Shown here piece by piece: positions 9,280-20,926 of a stretch of DNA of 64,000 nt. Within the stretch, counting starts at the first letter, position 1; each line of letters starts with the position of its first letter. A program made the translations under genes and the position numbers. Where the stretch lies: NCBI GenBank assembly GCA_963921195.1, contig OY992537.1, forward strand, positions 172,873,021 to 172,937,020. Reading direction: 5' to 3'. This stretch comes from Pegoplata infirma. Its lineage: Eukaryota; Arthropoda; Insecta; Diptera; Anthomyiidae. The notes below the pieces were generated by a model that made no database searches, was not told the DNA's origin, and worked only from the letters and a program-made list of their open reading frames with translations.

Positions 9280-11661
9280 TAGGGTGGATCGAATTTGGCT
9301 TTTTGGCGAATTTCGTTCCGGCTCACCGACAGATGTGTTGGAATAGACCTAAAAACAATGTGGTTAAATTTGCATGCAGATCGGTGGTCATCTTCCGCTG
9401 CCGAAATGACGTTGAAAATCCGCGATTTCTTAAAAAATAGTATTTATTTTAAAAAATTGCCAAAATTACAAAAATCACTTAAACTTCTTTTTTATTTCAG
9501 TCAATCTTTTTAATTCGATCATATTTTCTCAGAAAAAAATTTCAGCTTAATAGGACATTGTTAACCCCTCTAAAACGGTTGCCGAAAATGACCCATTCAT
9601 TTTGCCCTAAACTCAAAACCACCAAATTTAAAAAATAATTTTTTTTGATTTTAAGTTGCACAATCTAAAGTTTTTATTGCATTTATTTCAAGTATATATA
9701 AGTTCGCTTGACAAAAAATTTTTTTGAAAAAATACGAGTTTCTTAAACAGCGCGTGTAACGGTCTGTTTCCAGGACATTTTGGGAAAATTGAATTTTTTT
9801 TTGAAAACTCAAAATTTTTAGTTAAAAACTTTTCATTTTACACCAGATTTATTATAAATTATAAAACCTAATATAGAAATGTTGGATTTTAAGAAATTCT
9901 TTAACCCTAAACAGCTTTGGGCCCTAAATGACCCATGATGAACATATGCATCCAGCAATAAACCGCTTTTGGCGGTCGACTAACCATTGGAAACATATTT
10001 TTTTAATTAAAAATTAGAGCGTGAGTAAAGATGGGAGCGTGAGTAAGGATGGAAGCGTGGGTAGAGATCGGAGCGTGAGTGAATTCGACCAACTCACGCT
10101 TACAAAGAAAAAAAATTTCTCACGCAAGAAATTTTTAAATTTTGCATACATTTTACGCAGGGTTACATGAGTGTCACATTTTAATATCACTCAAGCTGAA
10201 TTTTGACGTGTTTCATTTTTCCGTCACCATAAAAAAGCATGCAAACTCACTAAATTTTTCTCACCTTTAACAGTGCAATTTTAAAAAATATATTTTTAAT
10301 GCAAATGAAACAAGAAAGTTTAAATAGCATTCAAATAGTATCCCGCTTAAATGCACCCACCCTTAAAGCATTTTTCGTACCCACCGTTAACCATTTATTT
10401 ATATCTGACACAAAAAGTAATTCAGTTTTAAACAAGAATATTGCTGAATAATTTCAATAGACTATTTACTTGCTATATTCTGGCATTTAAGGGGATAATG
10501 CTTTCGGGGTGGGTGCATTTAAATGGGAAATAATATTTAAACTTGTTTAAAAAAATATATGGATCACTTTTTTATTTTGCATTAAAAATATAATTTGTAC
10601 AAATGCACACGTGACACAAATTTCACGTGATTCACTCGTAAACGTGAGTGAAATTTCGAGAGTTTGCATGATTTTTTATGGTGACAGAAAAATAAAACAA
10701 GTCAAAATATAGTTATGTTGAATTTTCGTGAGCGTGAGTACAGCGTGAATGAATTTAATATGTGTCAATCACGTGATCCTGCGTAAAATGTATGCAAACT
10801 TAAAAAATTTCCTGCGTAAAATGTATGCAAACTTAAAAAAAAAAAATTTTTTCGTGAGCGTGAGTTGGTCAAATTCACTCACGCTCTCATCTCCACTCAC
10901 GCTCCCATCTTTACTCACGCTCCCATTTTTAATGGAAAAATATGTTTCCAATGGTTAGTCGCCCGCCAAAAGCGGTTTATTGCTGGATTCGTTTGTTCAT
11001 CGTGGGTCATTTAGGGCCCAAAGCTGTTTAGGGTTAAAGAATTTCTCAAAATCCAACATTTCTATATTAGGTTTTATAATTTATAATAAATCTAGTGTAA
11101 AATGAAAAGTTTTTAACTAAAAATGTTAAGTTTTTTAAAAAAAAGTGCAATTTTCCCAAAATGTCCTGGAAACAGACCGTTACACGCGCTGTTTGAGAAT
11201 CTCGTATTTTTTCAAAAAAAAATTTTGTCAAGCGAACTTATATATACTTGAAATAAATGCAATAAAAACTTTAGATTGTGCAACTTAAAATCAAAAAAAA
11301 AATTCTTTTTTAAATTTGGTGGTTTTGAGTTTAGGGCAAAATGAATGGGTCATTTTCGGCAACCGATTTAGAGGGGTTAACAATGTCCTATTAAGCTGAA
11401 ATTTTTTTCTAAGAAAATATGATCGAATTGAAAAGATTGACTGAAATAAAAAAGAAGTATAAGAGATTTTTGTAATTTTGGCAATTTTTTTAAATAAATA
11501 CTATTTTTTAAGAAATCGCGGATTTTCAACGTCATTTCAGCAGCGGAAGATGACCACCGATCTGCATGAAAATTTAACCACATTGTTTTTAGGTCTATTC
11601 CAACACATCTGTCGGTGAGCCGGAACGAAATTCGCCAAAAAGCCAAATTCGATCCACCCTA
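9280..11661. mobile_element. 2.4-kb foldback element, TSD CTGTACAA
   Basis: A near-complete palindrome of 2382 bp. It begins TAGGGTGGATCGAATTTGGC and ends with the exact reverse complement, and the arms pair for about 1.1 kb each. The 8-bp repeat CTGTACAA flanks it at 9272-9279 and 11662-11669, so hAT-like integration is likely. The mirrored ORFs at 9295-9513 (+) and 11377-11646 (-) are the same sequence read from the two arms and are not genes. Inner parts of both arms carry runs of GAGCGTGAGTAAAGATGGG-type repeats (10018-10100 and 10860-10925), like those in the TAGAGATG elements at 29257 and 62344. The dyad lies near 10470. Confidence 0.85.
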
Positions 11662-12680
11662 CTGTACAATAAAAGCATCTGATATTAAGTTTTATGGTAC
11701 CGAGTGCTTTAAGCCTCTGATAAACACACTTAAAAAAATCGAATTACAAGATATTGAAATTCAAACCAAGGACGAAATGAAAAAAGTAATTTTATAATGG
11801 TTTTACTGCACGGTGATAACCTTGGCCGTAATATCAAACTTGGTTTCGCAAAAACATTTTCAGCAAACTACTACTGTAGATTTGGCTTGATAGAAAAACC
11901 AATAGCCCAAAAGGAGTTATTTGAAAAAGAAAAACTGTTGATAGAATCAACTAAGAAAAATTTATAGAAAAACTGCAACTGGAGTTAGCAGTATTTGAGT
12001 TTTTAACGAAATTCCATCATTCCATTGTACAGAAAACTTTGCGGTGGATGCCATGCACGACGTCGTATTTGAGGGTATATGGCACTAACCGAAGTTTTGT
12101 ACTATTTTATATACAAAATGGAATACTTTTCTATCGAAACTTCTAATGTTCGTCTTTAACTTCGTGTTTTTAATATGATTCACATGAAAGGAGGAATAAG
12201 AAAATGTCAAGTTCTAAAAGCGAAATAGAAAATAATAAAATGTCTGCTAAGCAGATTATGTCATTTTGGCAATACTTCACAATTTAACTTGGGGAAAACA
12301 TTCCTAACGGAGATCCTGTCGTCGTGCGTTTTATTTTTTTAAAATAATAGAAGATATTTTGTGTTACGAAGTTACAGAATCCTTTGTAAATAAAAATCAA
12401 TGGTGGAATATTTAAATAACAGTTATCAAATTTTGTGTAAAAACCCTCTGACACCTAAATTTATTTCTAATACATTACAATCATTAGGCAATCCGGACCA
12501 CTTTGACACTTATGGATTTTTAAATTTAACCAACAAGACATGAGCATTTAAATACCATTTTTCGATATCGATATAAAAAAACAGATAAGTAAAAAAATAA
12601 GAATGTCATTGGATGAATATTAATTGTATTTGAAAGCAGACATTTGGGGTTACAAAACATATAAAATGGTGGCGAAATTC
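11662..12680 (+). pseudogene. tnp2/CACTA-like transposase relic, 3' part
   Basis: This continues the protein broken at 9279. Readable pieces in order are IKASDIKFYGTECFKPLI; then GDNLGRNIKLGFAKTFS followed by NYYCRF (near 11810-11885); FHCTENFAVDAMHDVVFEGI (near 12015-12080, in another frame); NNKMSAKQIMSFWQYF (near 12235-12285); and LGENIPNGDPV, IRQSGPL and ATRSLQTL. The 'GDNLG...GF.E.FSANY.CRFC' and 'NFAVD.MHD..EGI' blocks recur in minus orientation at 36.5-37.9 kb. Frameshifts and stops separate the pieces. Together with 8956-9279 this is one dead copy of a large transposase of perhaps 600 or more residues. Confidence 0.6.
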
Positions 12681-12843
12681 TGTTCCGATTTTGAGTTATT
12701 TAAAATTTGTTTAATAATGGAACAAAATCCGGAAAAGTTATTTTTTGTCGCAACAAGATCTCTACAAACTTTAATACCCATTACGGAGCTTTTGAATATA
12801 CTACTGTTTCAAAATTATATGACTTCATAAACACAGCATTGTC

Positions 12844-13755
12844 CCAATCAATACAGATGGAGCCTGTCTATTTTGTTCGTTCTCATACCATATGTATGAT
12901 ACTCAAATATTTGCTCAAGGCGTTCGGAAAAAGGTAGTACGGCATGTCGCAAATAATTGGGAAGAGCTTAGTGTTGCAACTCATGATCAATGAGGAGGCA
13001 ACTACGCCAGTGAAGATGATAACATCTGCAACATGTCTTTACCACCCCCTTGTGGTGGTATGTGTGAGTAATTTGTAGCCGGACAAATATTTCCCTATAT
13101 ATTTAAAATTACAAATATTTTCGTATATGGTTTAACGACAGGGACTAGTAGGGAAACCTATAACGGTCCCGTGGTATCACTATGGACCTCAGAGTCTACG
13201 TGTGTTGACGTAAAACGTCACTTACAACCTAACCTATATTTAAAGTCTACCGCAATGGTATACTTTATAATAGGCGAGTACTTAAGGTAACCCAGTTAAA
13301 AGGCTGCGATTTACTGGTCTTCTTAAAGGGGGACATTTTGATGTTTATCAACAATTCACCTACAGGAATCATCCAGTCCTGAAATGGACTACTCACAAAC
13401 GCGGCACCAGGTTTACCGACAATAGAAGAAAAAAACAAGGTAAAAAAGCCACAAAAAAATTCTCCGAAAACAAAGAGATAACTATGTATAAGGGTATGCT
13501 ATGAGAAATAACCCGAAAAGTCACAAAGAATCAGAAGCTACATACCAAGAAAATAATCCTGAAGTGCATAGAGCCTCGGTAACTGCTTTCTAACAAAGCC
13601 TTTCTGTATCACATAGAACTTTGGCAGCTACCTGCCAGGAAAATCATCCATAAGCACACAGAGCTGCCGTATCTACGGATAAACATCCTGAAGTTCAGTG
13701 GGAAGTGGTAGCTACCTATCAGGAAAAACATCCCGAAGTTTACTGGGTAGCATTG
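12844..13755 (+). pseudogene. Helitron N-terminal region, copy 1: OTU domain and 15-residue repeats
   Basis: DGACLFCSFSYHMYD (from about 12850), then VRKKVVRHVANNWEEL, is the start of an OTU cysteine-protease domain: D-G-x-C is the catalytic-cysteine motif and VR..VV.H...NW follows it. The domain's end, LKGGHFDVYQQF with the catalytic-histidine region GGHFDVY, appears at 13326-13361. Between them, about 13110-13310 no longer reads as OTU and may hold an insertion. After it come degenerate 15-residue (45-bp) repeats of type HPEVHRAAVATYQEN at about 13550-13750. OTU domains joined to Rep/helicase are known from animal Helitrons. Stops and frameshifts are frequent. Confidence 0.7.
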
Positions 13756-13969
13756 AAAATTTAAATTTTGTTTGTTTTCATTATTAGATTTACATTTTTT
13801 TTTAATATTTCTTAAACATCATAATGATAAGTAAAAGAAATATTACCTTGAACTAGAATAGTCTTAATCAAAATAGAATTTTAAAAGTCAAATAATATCT
13901 AATTTTCATTAAGTTAAAAATTAAAACAGAATTAAAAAATTTAAATTTTACCGTTAAAAATGGATTCGG

Positions 13970-14985
13970 AAATATTAGATGTCAATGGAATGCTTTTAGC
14001 CCACAGTATTGTTCCAATCAATAATTATGGAGCCTGTCTATTTGGTTCGTTTTCATACCATATGTATATTTTGATGTTAACCAACAATTTGAACAACAGG
14101 AATCATCAAGTCCTGACCCTTGGAAATGGACACTAACAAACGCCGCGCTAGATTTACCGACAATATAAAAAAAAAACAAAGTGAAGAAGCCGCAATCAAA
14201 TAACCCGGTTAGGTACAGAGAAGCAGCAGCTACCCACAAAGTTTATCATCCTGAAGTGCATAGAGCTTCGATTACTGCTTTCCAAAAAAAGGCATCCTGT
14301 ATCACATAGAGCTTTGGTAGCTACCTACCACGAAAATCATCCTGAAGCACAAGGAGCTGCCGTATCTACCCAGCAAAAAAAGTGCGGAGTACTTCTATTT
14401 GGAGTGCTTTAAAACTATAACAAATGTAATGAAATACAACAAAAATAACAAAAAACACAAGAAAAAAACACACAAACAGTTTTTTCTACTCCATAAAAAG
14501 TTGTTATTCAGCACTTAACTCATTACCTTCCGCGACACTCCCATACAAAAGTAAGTAGATATTCAGTAGATAAGAAGTACTCCGAGCTTTCAAACAACTT
14601 CCAACTACTTCCATGGAGTAGTTCTTTTCTACTGAATATCTACTTACATTTGTATGGAGGTGTCGCGATAGGTAATGAATTAAGTGCTGAATATCTATAT
14701 ATTCTGGAGTAGAAAAAACTGTTTGTGTGTTTTTGTCCTGTGTTTTTTGTTATTTTTGTTGTATTTCATTACAATTGTTATAGTTTTAAAGCACTCCACT
14801 GAGAAGTGGTAATGACTTTTTTTGCAGGGTACTTATAAAACATTCTAAAGTTCACAGGGTAGCTGAGGCTACCTATCAAGAAACTCATCTTGAAGTTCAC
14901 AGAGTAGCGGTGGCTATCAAGAAAATAAGTCACAATACATAAAAAGGCTCAAATTGCCCTCGAAAGTGTAACTTTGAATAGGAAT
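13970..14985 (+). pseudogene. Helitron N-terminal region, copy 2: OTU start and 15-residue repeats
   Basis: This repeats the start of copy 1 (IVPINNYGACLFGSFSYHMY, near 14008-14065) but jumps from there almost directly to the sequence after the OTU end (FEQQESSSPDPWKWT in one frame, near 14088). Most of the protease domain is therefore deleted. The 45-bp repeats follow at 14215-14366 and 14832-14930, split by the MITE at 14369-14829. In contrast to copy 1, this copy leads on into the rest of the Helitron protein. Confidence 0.65.
14369..14829. mobile_element. Foldback MITE with CCCAGCA ends, TSD TA
   Basis: A 461-bp element. It begins CCCAGCAAAAAAAGTGCGG and ends GACTTTTTTTGCAGGG, with TA on both sides (14367-14368 and 14830-14831). 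Arms of about 200 bp pair with each other. The insertion lies inside the Helitron's 45-bp repeats; the interrupted repeat unit (GCCGTATCTAC...) is recognisable on both sides. It shares the CCCAGCA start with the elements at 49247 and 54110. Confidence 0.8.
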
Positions 14986-15786
14986 ATAATTCTGATGTCA
15001 CTTGTGAAAACGACAACTCTGTAAATATACCAAAAAATTACTTACAAATGCAAGTTTTGTAGTGCTCTTAAGTGAAAGTACAATTCCGCTGGAATGTGTT
15101 GCAATTATGGGAAAGTTCGGTTAATACCGCTCGAAACCCCACCTGATCTTTTATACATCTTGACAACGGACAACTTCGAAAAATACTTCATTCGAAAATG
15201 TAACGACTGCTTCCGAATGACATCTTTTGGAGGAAACAAATTAGAGAAGGTAATTTTATGTCAACTTTCAAAGTTCAGGGTCAAGTATACCATCAGATTG
15301 GAGCACTTTGTCCAGTCAAAGTATGAAATTTCCGCAAATTTATTTTTTAGGAGAAAGTGAGTCAGAAGCTGATATCAGATGTGACAACTTCCCAAATACT
15401 AAAAAAGGATTGGCGAAGCCATTGCAAAGTATGTTACTTGACGTAAACAAATATTATCAAAGACTTAAAGCAGACGGCCAACTGTAGAACATACTGGCCG
15501 TTACTAGCATGTGATAAATTAGCACTGGTAATTGTAGGCCAACAATTTGAAAACCGTGATATTGTTATTGAAAGCCATGGTAAGATAAAAATAGCGAACA
15601 GGCCAGCTTTATCGGACTTACGATTCCCTCCAATATCCACTAATATTCTGTAATAGTAAAAATAGATATTCAATAAACATGCCTCATAGAGACCCAGTGA
15701 CAAAGTTACCTCATGATTGAAAAAATGTATCTGCGGCAAACTTTTACGCTCATGTTGAAAGATCCTGATCAAATTCATATTTTTTT
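14986..15786 (+). pseudogene. Helitron protein, N-terminal domain before Rep
   Basis: Readable parts are CCNYGKVRLIPLETPPDLL, then CNDCFRMTSFGGNKLEKV (about 15090-15270), YFLGESESEADIRCDNF (15330-15380) and LVIVGQQFENRDIVIESHG (15525-15580). 'CC..GKV.L....PP..L' and 'CF.MTSFGa' are hallmarks of the zinc-finger-like region that precedes Rep in Helitron proteins. Their spacing, about 50 residues, is normal. Several frameshifts and stops occur. The minus-strand ORF at 15434-15778 is a shadow. Confidence 0.75.
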
Positions 15787-16850
15787 ACAGGTCGCTTTTT
15801 AGTCACTTCTTAGTCGATATGTATGCAAAAATTGAGACGGAAAGATTAAATTATATACGGAATATGGGTCTACTTCCAACATCGTTTACTGGAGGGCCTC
15901 GCTACATGCATGAAAGAACGCAGGATGCTATGACATATGTCCGCCACTATGGAAGACCAGATCTTTTTGAATGACATCCAGAATGCTCTCTTGCAATTAC
16001 ATGATTACTATGATATCGTAGTGAGAGTATTCCACAGCAAAGTAAATACAATTGCGAATCTTCTAACCAAAGGTTACATATTTGAAAAAACGCGGTGTTT
16101 TATGTACACGGTAGAATGGCAAAAACGAAGACTACCACACACTCGTATATTGATTAGGTTAGAAAATCGTATTAACCCCAACATGATAGACAACGTCATT
16201 TGCCCAGAGATACCAGATCCCTATTAAGAGCATCTTGGCCACGAAATTATAAAATTCAACATGATTCACGACCCCTGCGGTGCTACCCAAATACCCAAGA
16301 CCACTTTTAAAAGACACCCAAACGGGATATCATGGTTATTCAAAATAAAGAAGATCTGCTGATGATGGAATTGGCAAATTGTTAAATGTTGTTGAGATAT
16401 GTAACTTCGTTACATCGATTAAATATATTTGTAAATATGTTAAGGTAATCGCTTCCAGCATTTGATTTGGAGAAGAGGAAAGAGAATGAAAACGAAAAGT
16501 TAAAAAATATGAAAGTTGTCGTTATATTAGTAGCTCGGAAGCTGTTTGGAGAATTTTGACTTTCCCCATTAACGAAAGATACCCTCCGGTATTCCATCTT
16601 GCTGTTCATCAACAAAACGGAACCATGTTAGTACACTGTCGTCTCTCAAATGCCGCTATTCTTTAAAAGCAGAAAACTCTTTCAAAAGATATTCAGAGAG
16701 AGTTTGAATTGCAGTTGGAAGATCAAAAAAAATATGGACGCTGTTTACAATAAGTGCATGACACTTATTGAAGATTCAGTGATGTCAATAGTTGGCCAAA
16801 ATTGAATAAGCTATAGTCTGCCTCAACTAAGAAGATTGGAAAATATTGAA
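15787..16850 (+). pseudogene. Helitron Rep domain, copy 1
   Basis: FLVDMYAKIETERLNYI, LLPTSFTGGPRYMHERTQDA and HYGRPDLF are the conserved approach to the Rep (HUH endonuclease) domain. FMYTVEWQKRRLPHTRILIR follows at 16099-16155. The HUH motif, normally H-x-H, reads HTR here, so one metal-binding histidine is lost. Sequence then passes through the region up to a Rep-helicase linker (LQREVVIRMQTLTNKQELVY, 16879-16941). Frameshifts occur around 15970 and later. A second copy of the whole segment follows at 16960. Confidence 0.8.
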
Positions 16851-16872
16851 GTGACTAGCACCAAATTATGAT

Positions 16873-18060
16873 GTGGAGTCTTTACAAAGGGAAGTAGTAA
16901 TTAGAATGCAAACTTTAACCAACAAACAAGAGTTAGTGTATGCTTATCTGGGTCAAGTGGTTGTACATCGGTCATCGTTTACTGAAGGACCTTGCTACGT
17001 GCATGATATAACACAAGATACAATGACATGTGTCCGTCGCTATGGAAGACCTGACCTTTTCATTACATTTACATGCAATCCCAAGTTGAATGCCATTCAA
17101 AATGTTCTCTTGCAATCACTTGATATCCTTGTGAGAGTTTTCCAACTCAAAGTAAATAAAATTATGAATCTTCTAACCAAAGGATACATATTTGGAATAA
17201 CGCGGTTTCTATGTACACGGTAGAATGGCAAAAACGAGGAATACCGCACATTCATATATTGATTAGGTTAGAAAATTAACCCCAACATGATAGACAAAGT
17301 AATTTGCGCAGAGATACCAGATCCCTATAAAGATCCTCTTGTCCACGAAATTTTAAATTCCACCCCTGCAGTGCTCTTAATAACAATTCACCTTGCATGG
17401 TAAAACAAAAATGTGGTAAAAAATACCCTAGACCACTTTTAAAACAGGAAATCACGGTTATCCAAAATAAAGATCTGCTGATGATGGAATTGACAAATTG
17501 ATAAATATTGGGTCGTGTCTCACAATCCCGCACTTTTAGAGCACATACTACTGTAGAGATGTGTAACTCCGTTAAATCCATTAAATAATTTGTAAATATG
17601 TTAGTAAGGGGATCACTTCCAGCATTCGCTTTCGTAAAGAGAATGAAAACGAATAGATAAAAAAAATATGAAAGTGGTCGTTATACAAGCAGCTTGGAAG
17701 CTGTTTGGAGAGTTTTGACATTCCCCATTCACGAAAGTCTCCGGTATTCCATCTTGCTGTCCATTGACAAAAAGGTACCATGTGCTTCCACTGACGTCTC
17801 TCAAATGCCGCTATTCTTTGAAAGAAGTACAAAAAGTCTTTCAAAAGATATACAGAGAGAGTTTAAATTGCAGTTAAAAGAGCAACAAAATATGGACGCT
17901 GTCTACAATAAGTGCTTGATACTTATTGAAGATTCAGTGTTGTCAATAGTTGGCTAAAATGTATTAACCTATAGTCTGCCCCAACCAACAAGATTGACAA
18001 ATGTTAAAGAATAGGCAATATTTAATAGCAACAAATTATGATGTGGAGTCTTTACAAAGA
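16873..18060 (+). pseudogene. Helitron Rep domain, copy 2 (tandem duplicate)
   Basis: After the linker of copy 1 the sequence jumps back to SSFTEGPCYVHDITQDTMTC and RRYGRPDLFITFTCNPK (16970-17090) and repeats copy 1 about 1.1 kb downstream. PHIHILIRLEN at 17244-17276 retains H-x-H, unlike copy 1. The jump lies near 16945, inside the frame of the ORF at 16873-17223. The downstream part (ENDVSQ-like sequence near 17790, LKEQQNMDAVYNKCLILIED near 17875) ends again in the linker with LQRKVV at 18048. Stops and frameshifts make it non-functional. Confidence 0.8.
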
Positions 18061-19126
18061 AAAGTAGTAATTTGAATGCAAACTTTAACCACCAAACAAG
18101 AGTTAGTGTATAAACCAGGTAATTTAGAGCATCGACAATGAAGCCGGCCACATATTTTTTTTAGATGCTCACGGTCGTAAGAGAAAAACCTTTCTAATAA
18201 ATCTACTACCAAAGGTTCGAAGCAATGGTATTATTGCATTGGCAGTTGCATCTTCTGGCATAACAACTACATTGTTACAAGGTGGAAAGACAGCACACTC
18301 TGCATTTAAGCTATCGTTAAATTTAATTTACAAATAAATCAAAAGGAAAACATGTATCAATACGCATTACGAGACAAAGGAACATAGGAAAAGTGTTTCA
18401 AGATTGTAGGCACATTGTCTGGGATGAAAGCACAATGGCTCACAAGGGAGGTTTTGAAGCAGTCTTCAGAACACTATAGGATCTAACAAACCTGTTTTGG
18501 GAGGAGTAACTCTTTTCTTAGCTGTTGATTTCAAAAAAACTTTGCCTGTGTTTCCTAGAGGAATACGGGCAGATGAAATCAAGGCATGTCTTAAATTATC
18601 TTATTTGTGCAATTTTACTCACAAACCATCTCTTCACAAAAATATGCGTGTTCATTGAAGAGGAGATAATAAAGCAGAGGTATTTTCAGAAATTCATCTT
18701 GAAATTGGTAATTGGAACTATCCTAAAAATCAAGGGAATAAAAAAGATTCCTGCTGTGCTTGGTATTGTTGAAAATACGTTCACAAACCTAACACAAAAG
18801 ATATATCCAGACAAGCAGTTAATTATCCTGTAGAGTTTCTTAATTAATTAAATCCATCAGAACTTCCGTCCCATAAACTTATCCTAAAGATAGGAACTAC
18901 AATAATGCTGCTTCGTAATTTTAGAGCAACAAAATCTGCAACGGCACGAGAACTAAAACAAATTGGAGTACAATTTAAAAGAAAACTAATTTTAACAATA
19001 ATCTCAAAAATAGTAATGAAATTTTAATGCAAAACTCAAAACAAAAATACACTCCACAAATTTGTCAGCAATCAGCAGACAAATCTGCTGAAATACACCC
19101 ATTTTGAGCCATATGAGAAAATCTGC
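18061..19126 (+). pseudogene. Helitron Pif1-type helicase, copy 1
   Basis: Helicase of the SF1B/Pif1 type fused to Rep in Helitrons. The Walker A site, expected GGTGKTF, is decayed to GRKRKTFLINLL (near 18165-18205). It is followed by IIALAVASSGITTTLLQGGK, TAHSAFKL and the Walker B region IVWDESTMAHKGGFEAVFRT (18414-18475). Later blocks are FTKICVFIEEEIIKQRYF, IPAVLGIVENTFTNLTQKIY and, after a gap, FRATKSATAREL. Relative to copy 2 about 160 bp are deleted after QKIYPD, at a CAGAC microhomology (copy 2: 21687-21691 and 21846-21850). It ends at the CACTC MITE at 19127. Confidence 0.8.
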
Positions 19127-20924
19127 CACTCAAAATAATCACTCTGTTAAATTACAGAGATACTCTGCTGAGCCAGCAGAAAATACCATAGATTTCCAAC
19201 CAGCAAGATTTTTTGTTATTTTCCGAAGATAGCTCTGTAAAATGATTCCGATGAAAAAAAACTGTAAATTATCAGAATTGTCTGTAAAATATTGATAAAA
19301 TCGGCCAGAATTTTATTACTTTTTGATTTCTGATCAATTTATCTTTCCTTAATGTGCAAGTAGTGTTGACAATTGGAAAATGCCATCGAGTAAATTTGCC
19401 CGCTTAAATGCTTCCAAATTGTCAATTTGCTTTTTATTTTTGTGAAAATTACGAGTTTTTTTACGAGTACTTCCAATTGTTCACGACATCCTCGTAAAAT
19501 TTACCAAGTTTTATTGTTATTTAAGACGCTTTTTAAAGAGAGGTTGAAATATTTGTAAGTTTTTTTGAAGAGTTTTTTATTTGAAAACCGTATTACAGAG
19601 CAATTAGTAAAATTACAGTTGAAATTTAGTATTTAAGTTAGAAAAAAAATATAAGTATTTTTATAAATTATTTTTATGCGAAAACAGGGCTACAGTTTTC
19701 AAATAAAAATCTCTTCGAAAAACTTCAAAATATTTCAACCCCACTTTAAAAAGCGTCTTAAATTAAAATAAAAGCTGTTAATTTTTACGGGGATGTCGTG
19801 TAAAATTGAAGGTTCTCATAAAAAACGGTTAATTTTTACAAAAATAAAGAAATTTACAAATTGGAAGCATTAAAGCGGGCAAATTTGTACGATGGCATTT
19901 CCCAATTGTGAACGCAACTTGCACATTAAGGAAGCAGAATAGAGTTGTGTCGTTCACGAACGAACTAGTTCAATTGAACTATTCACTTAACTGAGTGGTT
20001 TATCTAGTTCGTTCATTTCCGATCTTTAAGGTCTTTTCGTTCATTCAGCTCAATTGGTCATTACTTCATTTTGATCTTTCAGTTCGGTCGTTCAATTTTT
20101 TTTTTGTTAATTTTTTCAATAGGCGTTAGTTTTCTCTTCTCTTTTGGAACGCTTTCTCAGCATTTATGTTTTTTTTACAAAAATTTTATGTTTTTTTTTT
20201 TATTAATTCATATTTTTATTCAAAATTTTTGTTTTTTTTGAACTAAAGCCAAAACACAGACATGATCAAAATGATTCGTTCACGAACTGTTGAACGAAAT
20301 CAAAAACTGACCGATTTGAACTAGATGAACGACCAACAGACATGATCAAAATGATTCGTTCACGAACTTTTGAACGAAGACCACAAAAGAGCAATTGAAC
20401 TAGATAAACGAACTAGGTCTTTTATCTGAAATGATCGAAAATGAGCGCTCACTCAATTGAACGATTAAGCACAAGTCTAAAGCAGAAATAGATCAGGAAT
20501 CAAATAGTGACCGTTGTGTAAAAGCCATATCAAACGCATTAAAAAGATATCTAAGAAAGTCTTCATTCTTAAACGATTTCCCTTCCATTTTATAAAAGTG
20601 TTTATGAAAAGCGAGTTTATAAATGAAGTTTAAAAATACAAAGTTCAACATTCGCGTGTGAAGCATTTAAGCGGGCGCATTTAAATTATGGTATTTGCCT
20701 TTATTTTGTGTCAAGTTATTACTTATTCATGCTTCCTGGTAAAATTCTGGTCGCTTTCATCAACATTTTACAGATAATTCTCTAAATTTAGTTTTTTTAT
20801 CGAAATCATTTTACAGAGTTTTCTTCGTAAAATAACAAAAAATCTTTCTGGTTGGAAATCTATAGTATTTTCTGCTGGCTCAGCAGAGTATCTCTGTATT
20901 TTAACAGAGTGATTATTTTGAGTG
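19127..20924. mobile_element. CACTC-family MITE between Helitron duplicates
   Basis: It starts CACTCAAAATAATCACTCTG and ends AGTGATTATTTTGAGTG, followed by TA (20925-20926). The left flank is GC rather than TA. Without the nested hAT MITE (19940-20479 plus one TSD) it is about 1.25 kb. It lies exactly between helicase copy 1 and the start of the second helicase segment. The flanks are therefore not one interrupted site but the two ends of a tandem duplication. Confidence 0.85.
19940..20479. mobile_element. hAT-type MITE, TSD AAGCAGAA
   Basis: A 540-bp insertion. It begins TAGAGTTGTGTCGTTCACGA, and its right end reversed reads TAGACTTGTGCTTAATCGTT. The perfect 8-bp repeat AAGCAGAA is at 19932-19939 and 20480-20487. 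The interior is rich in GTTCGTTCACGAAC-like and TTCAATTGAAC palindromes. Other CACTC copies read straight across the site (near 45497 and 39390), confirming an insertion. Confidence 0.9.
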
Positions 20925-20926
20925 TA

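Noticed and set aside
9295..11646. Two ORFs with the same protein (starting MAFWRISFRLTDRCVGIDLK) on opposite strands
   Set aside because: They are the two arms of the palindrome 9280-11661 read from each end; there are no homologues that I know, and the frame merely follows the inverted repeat.
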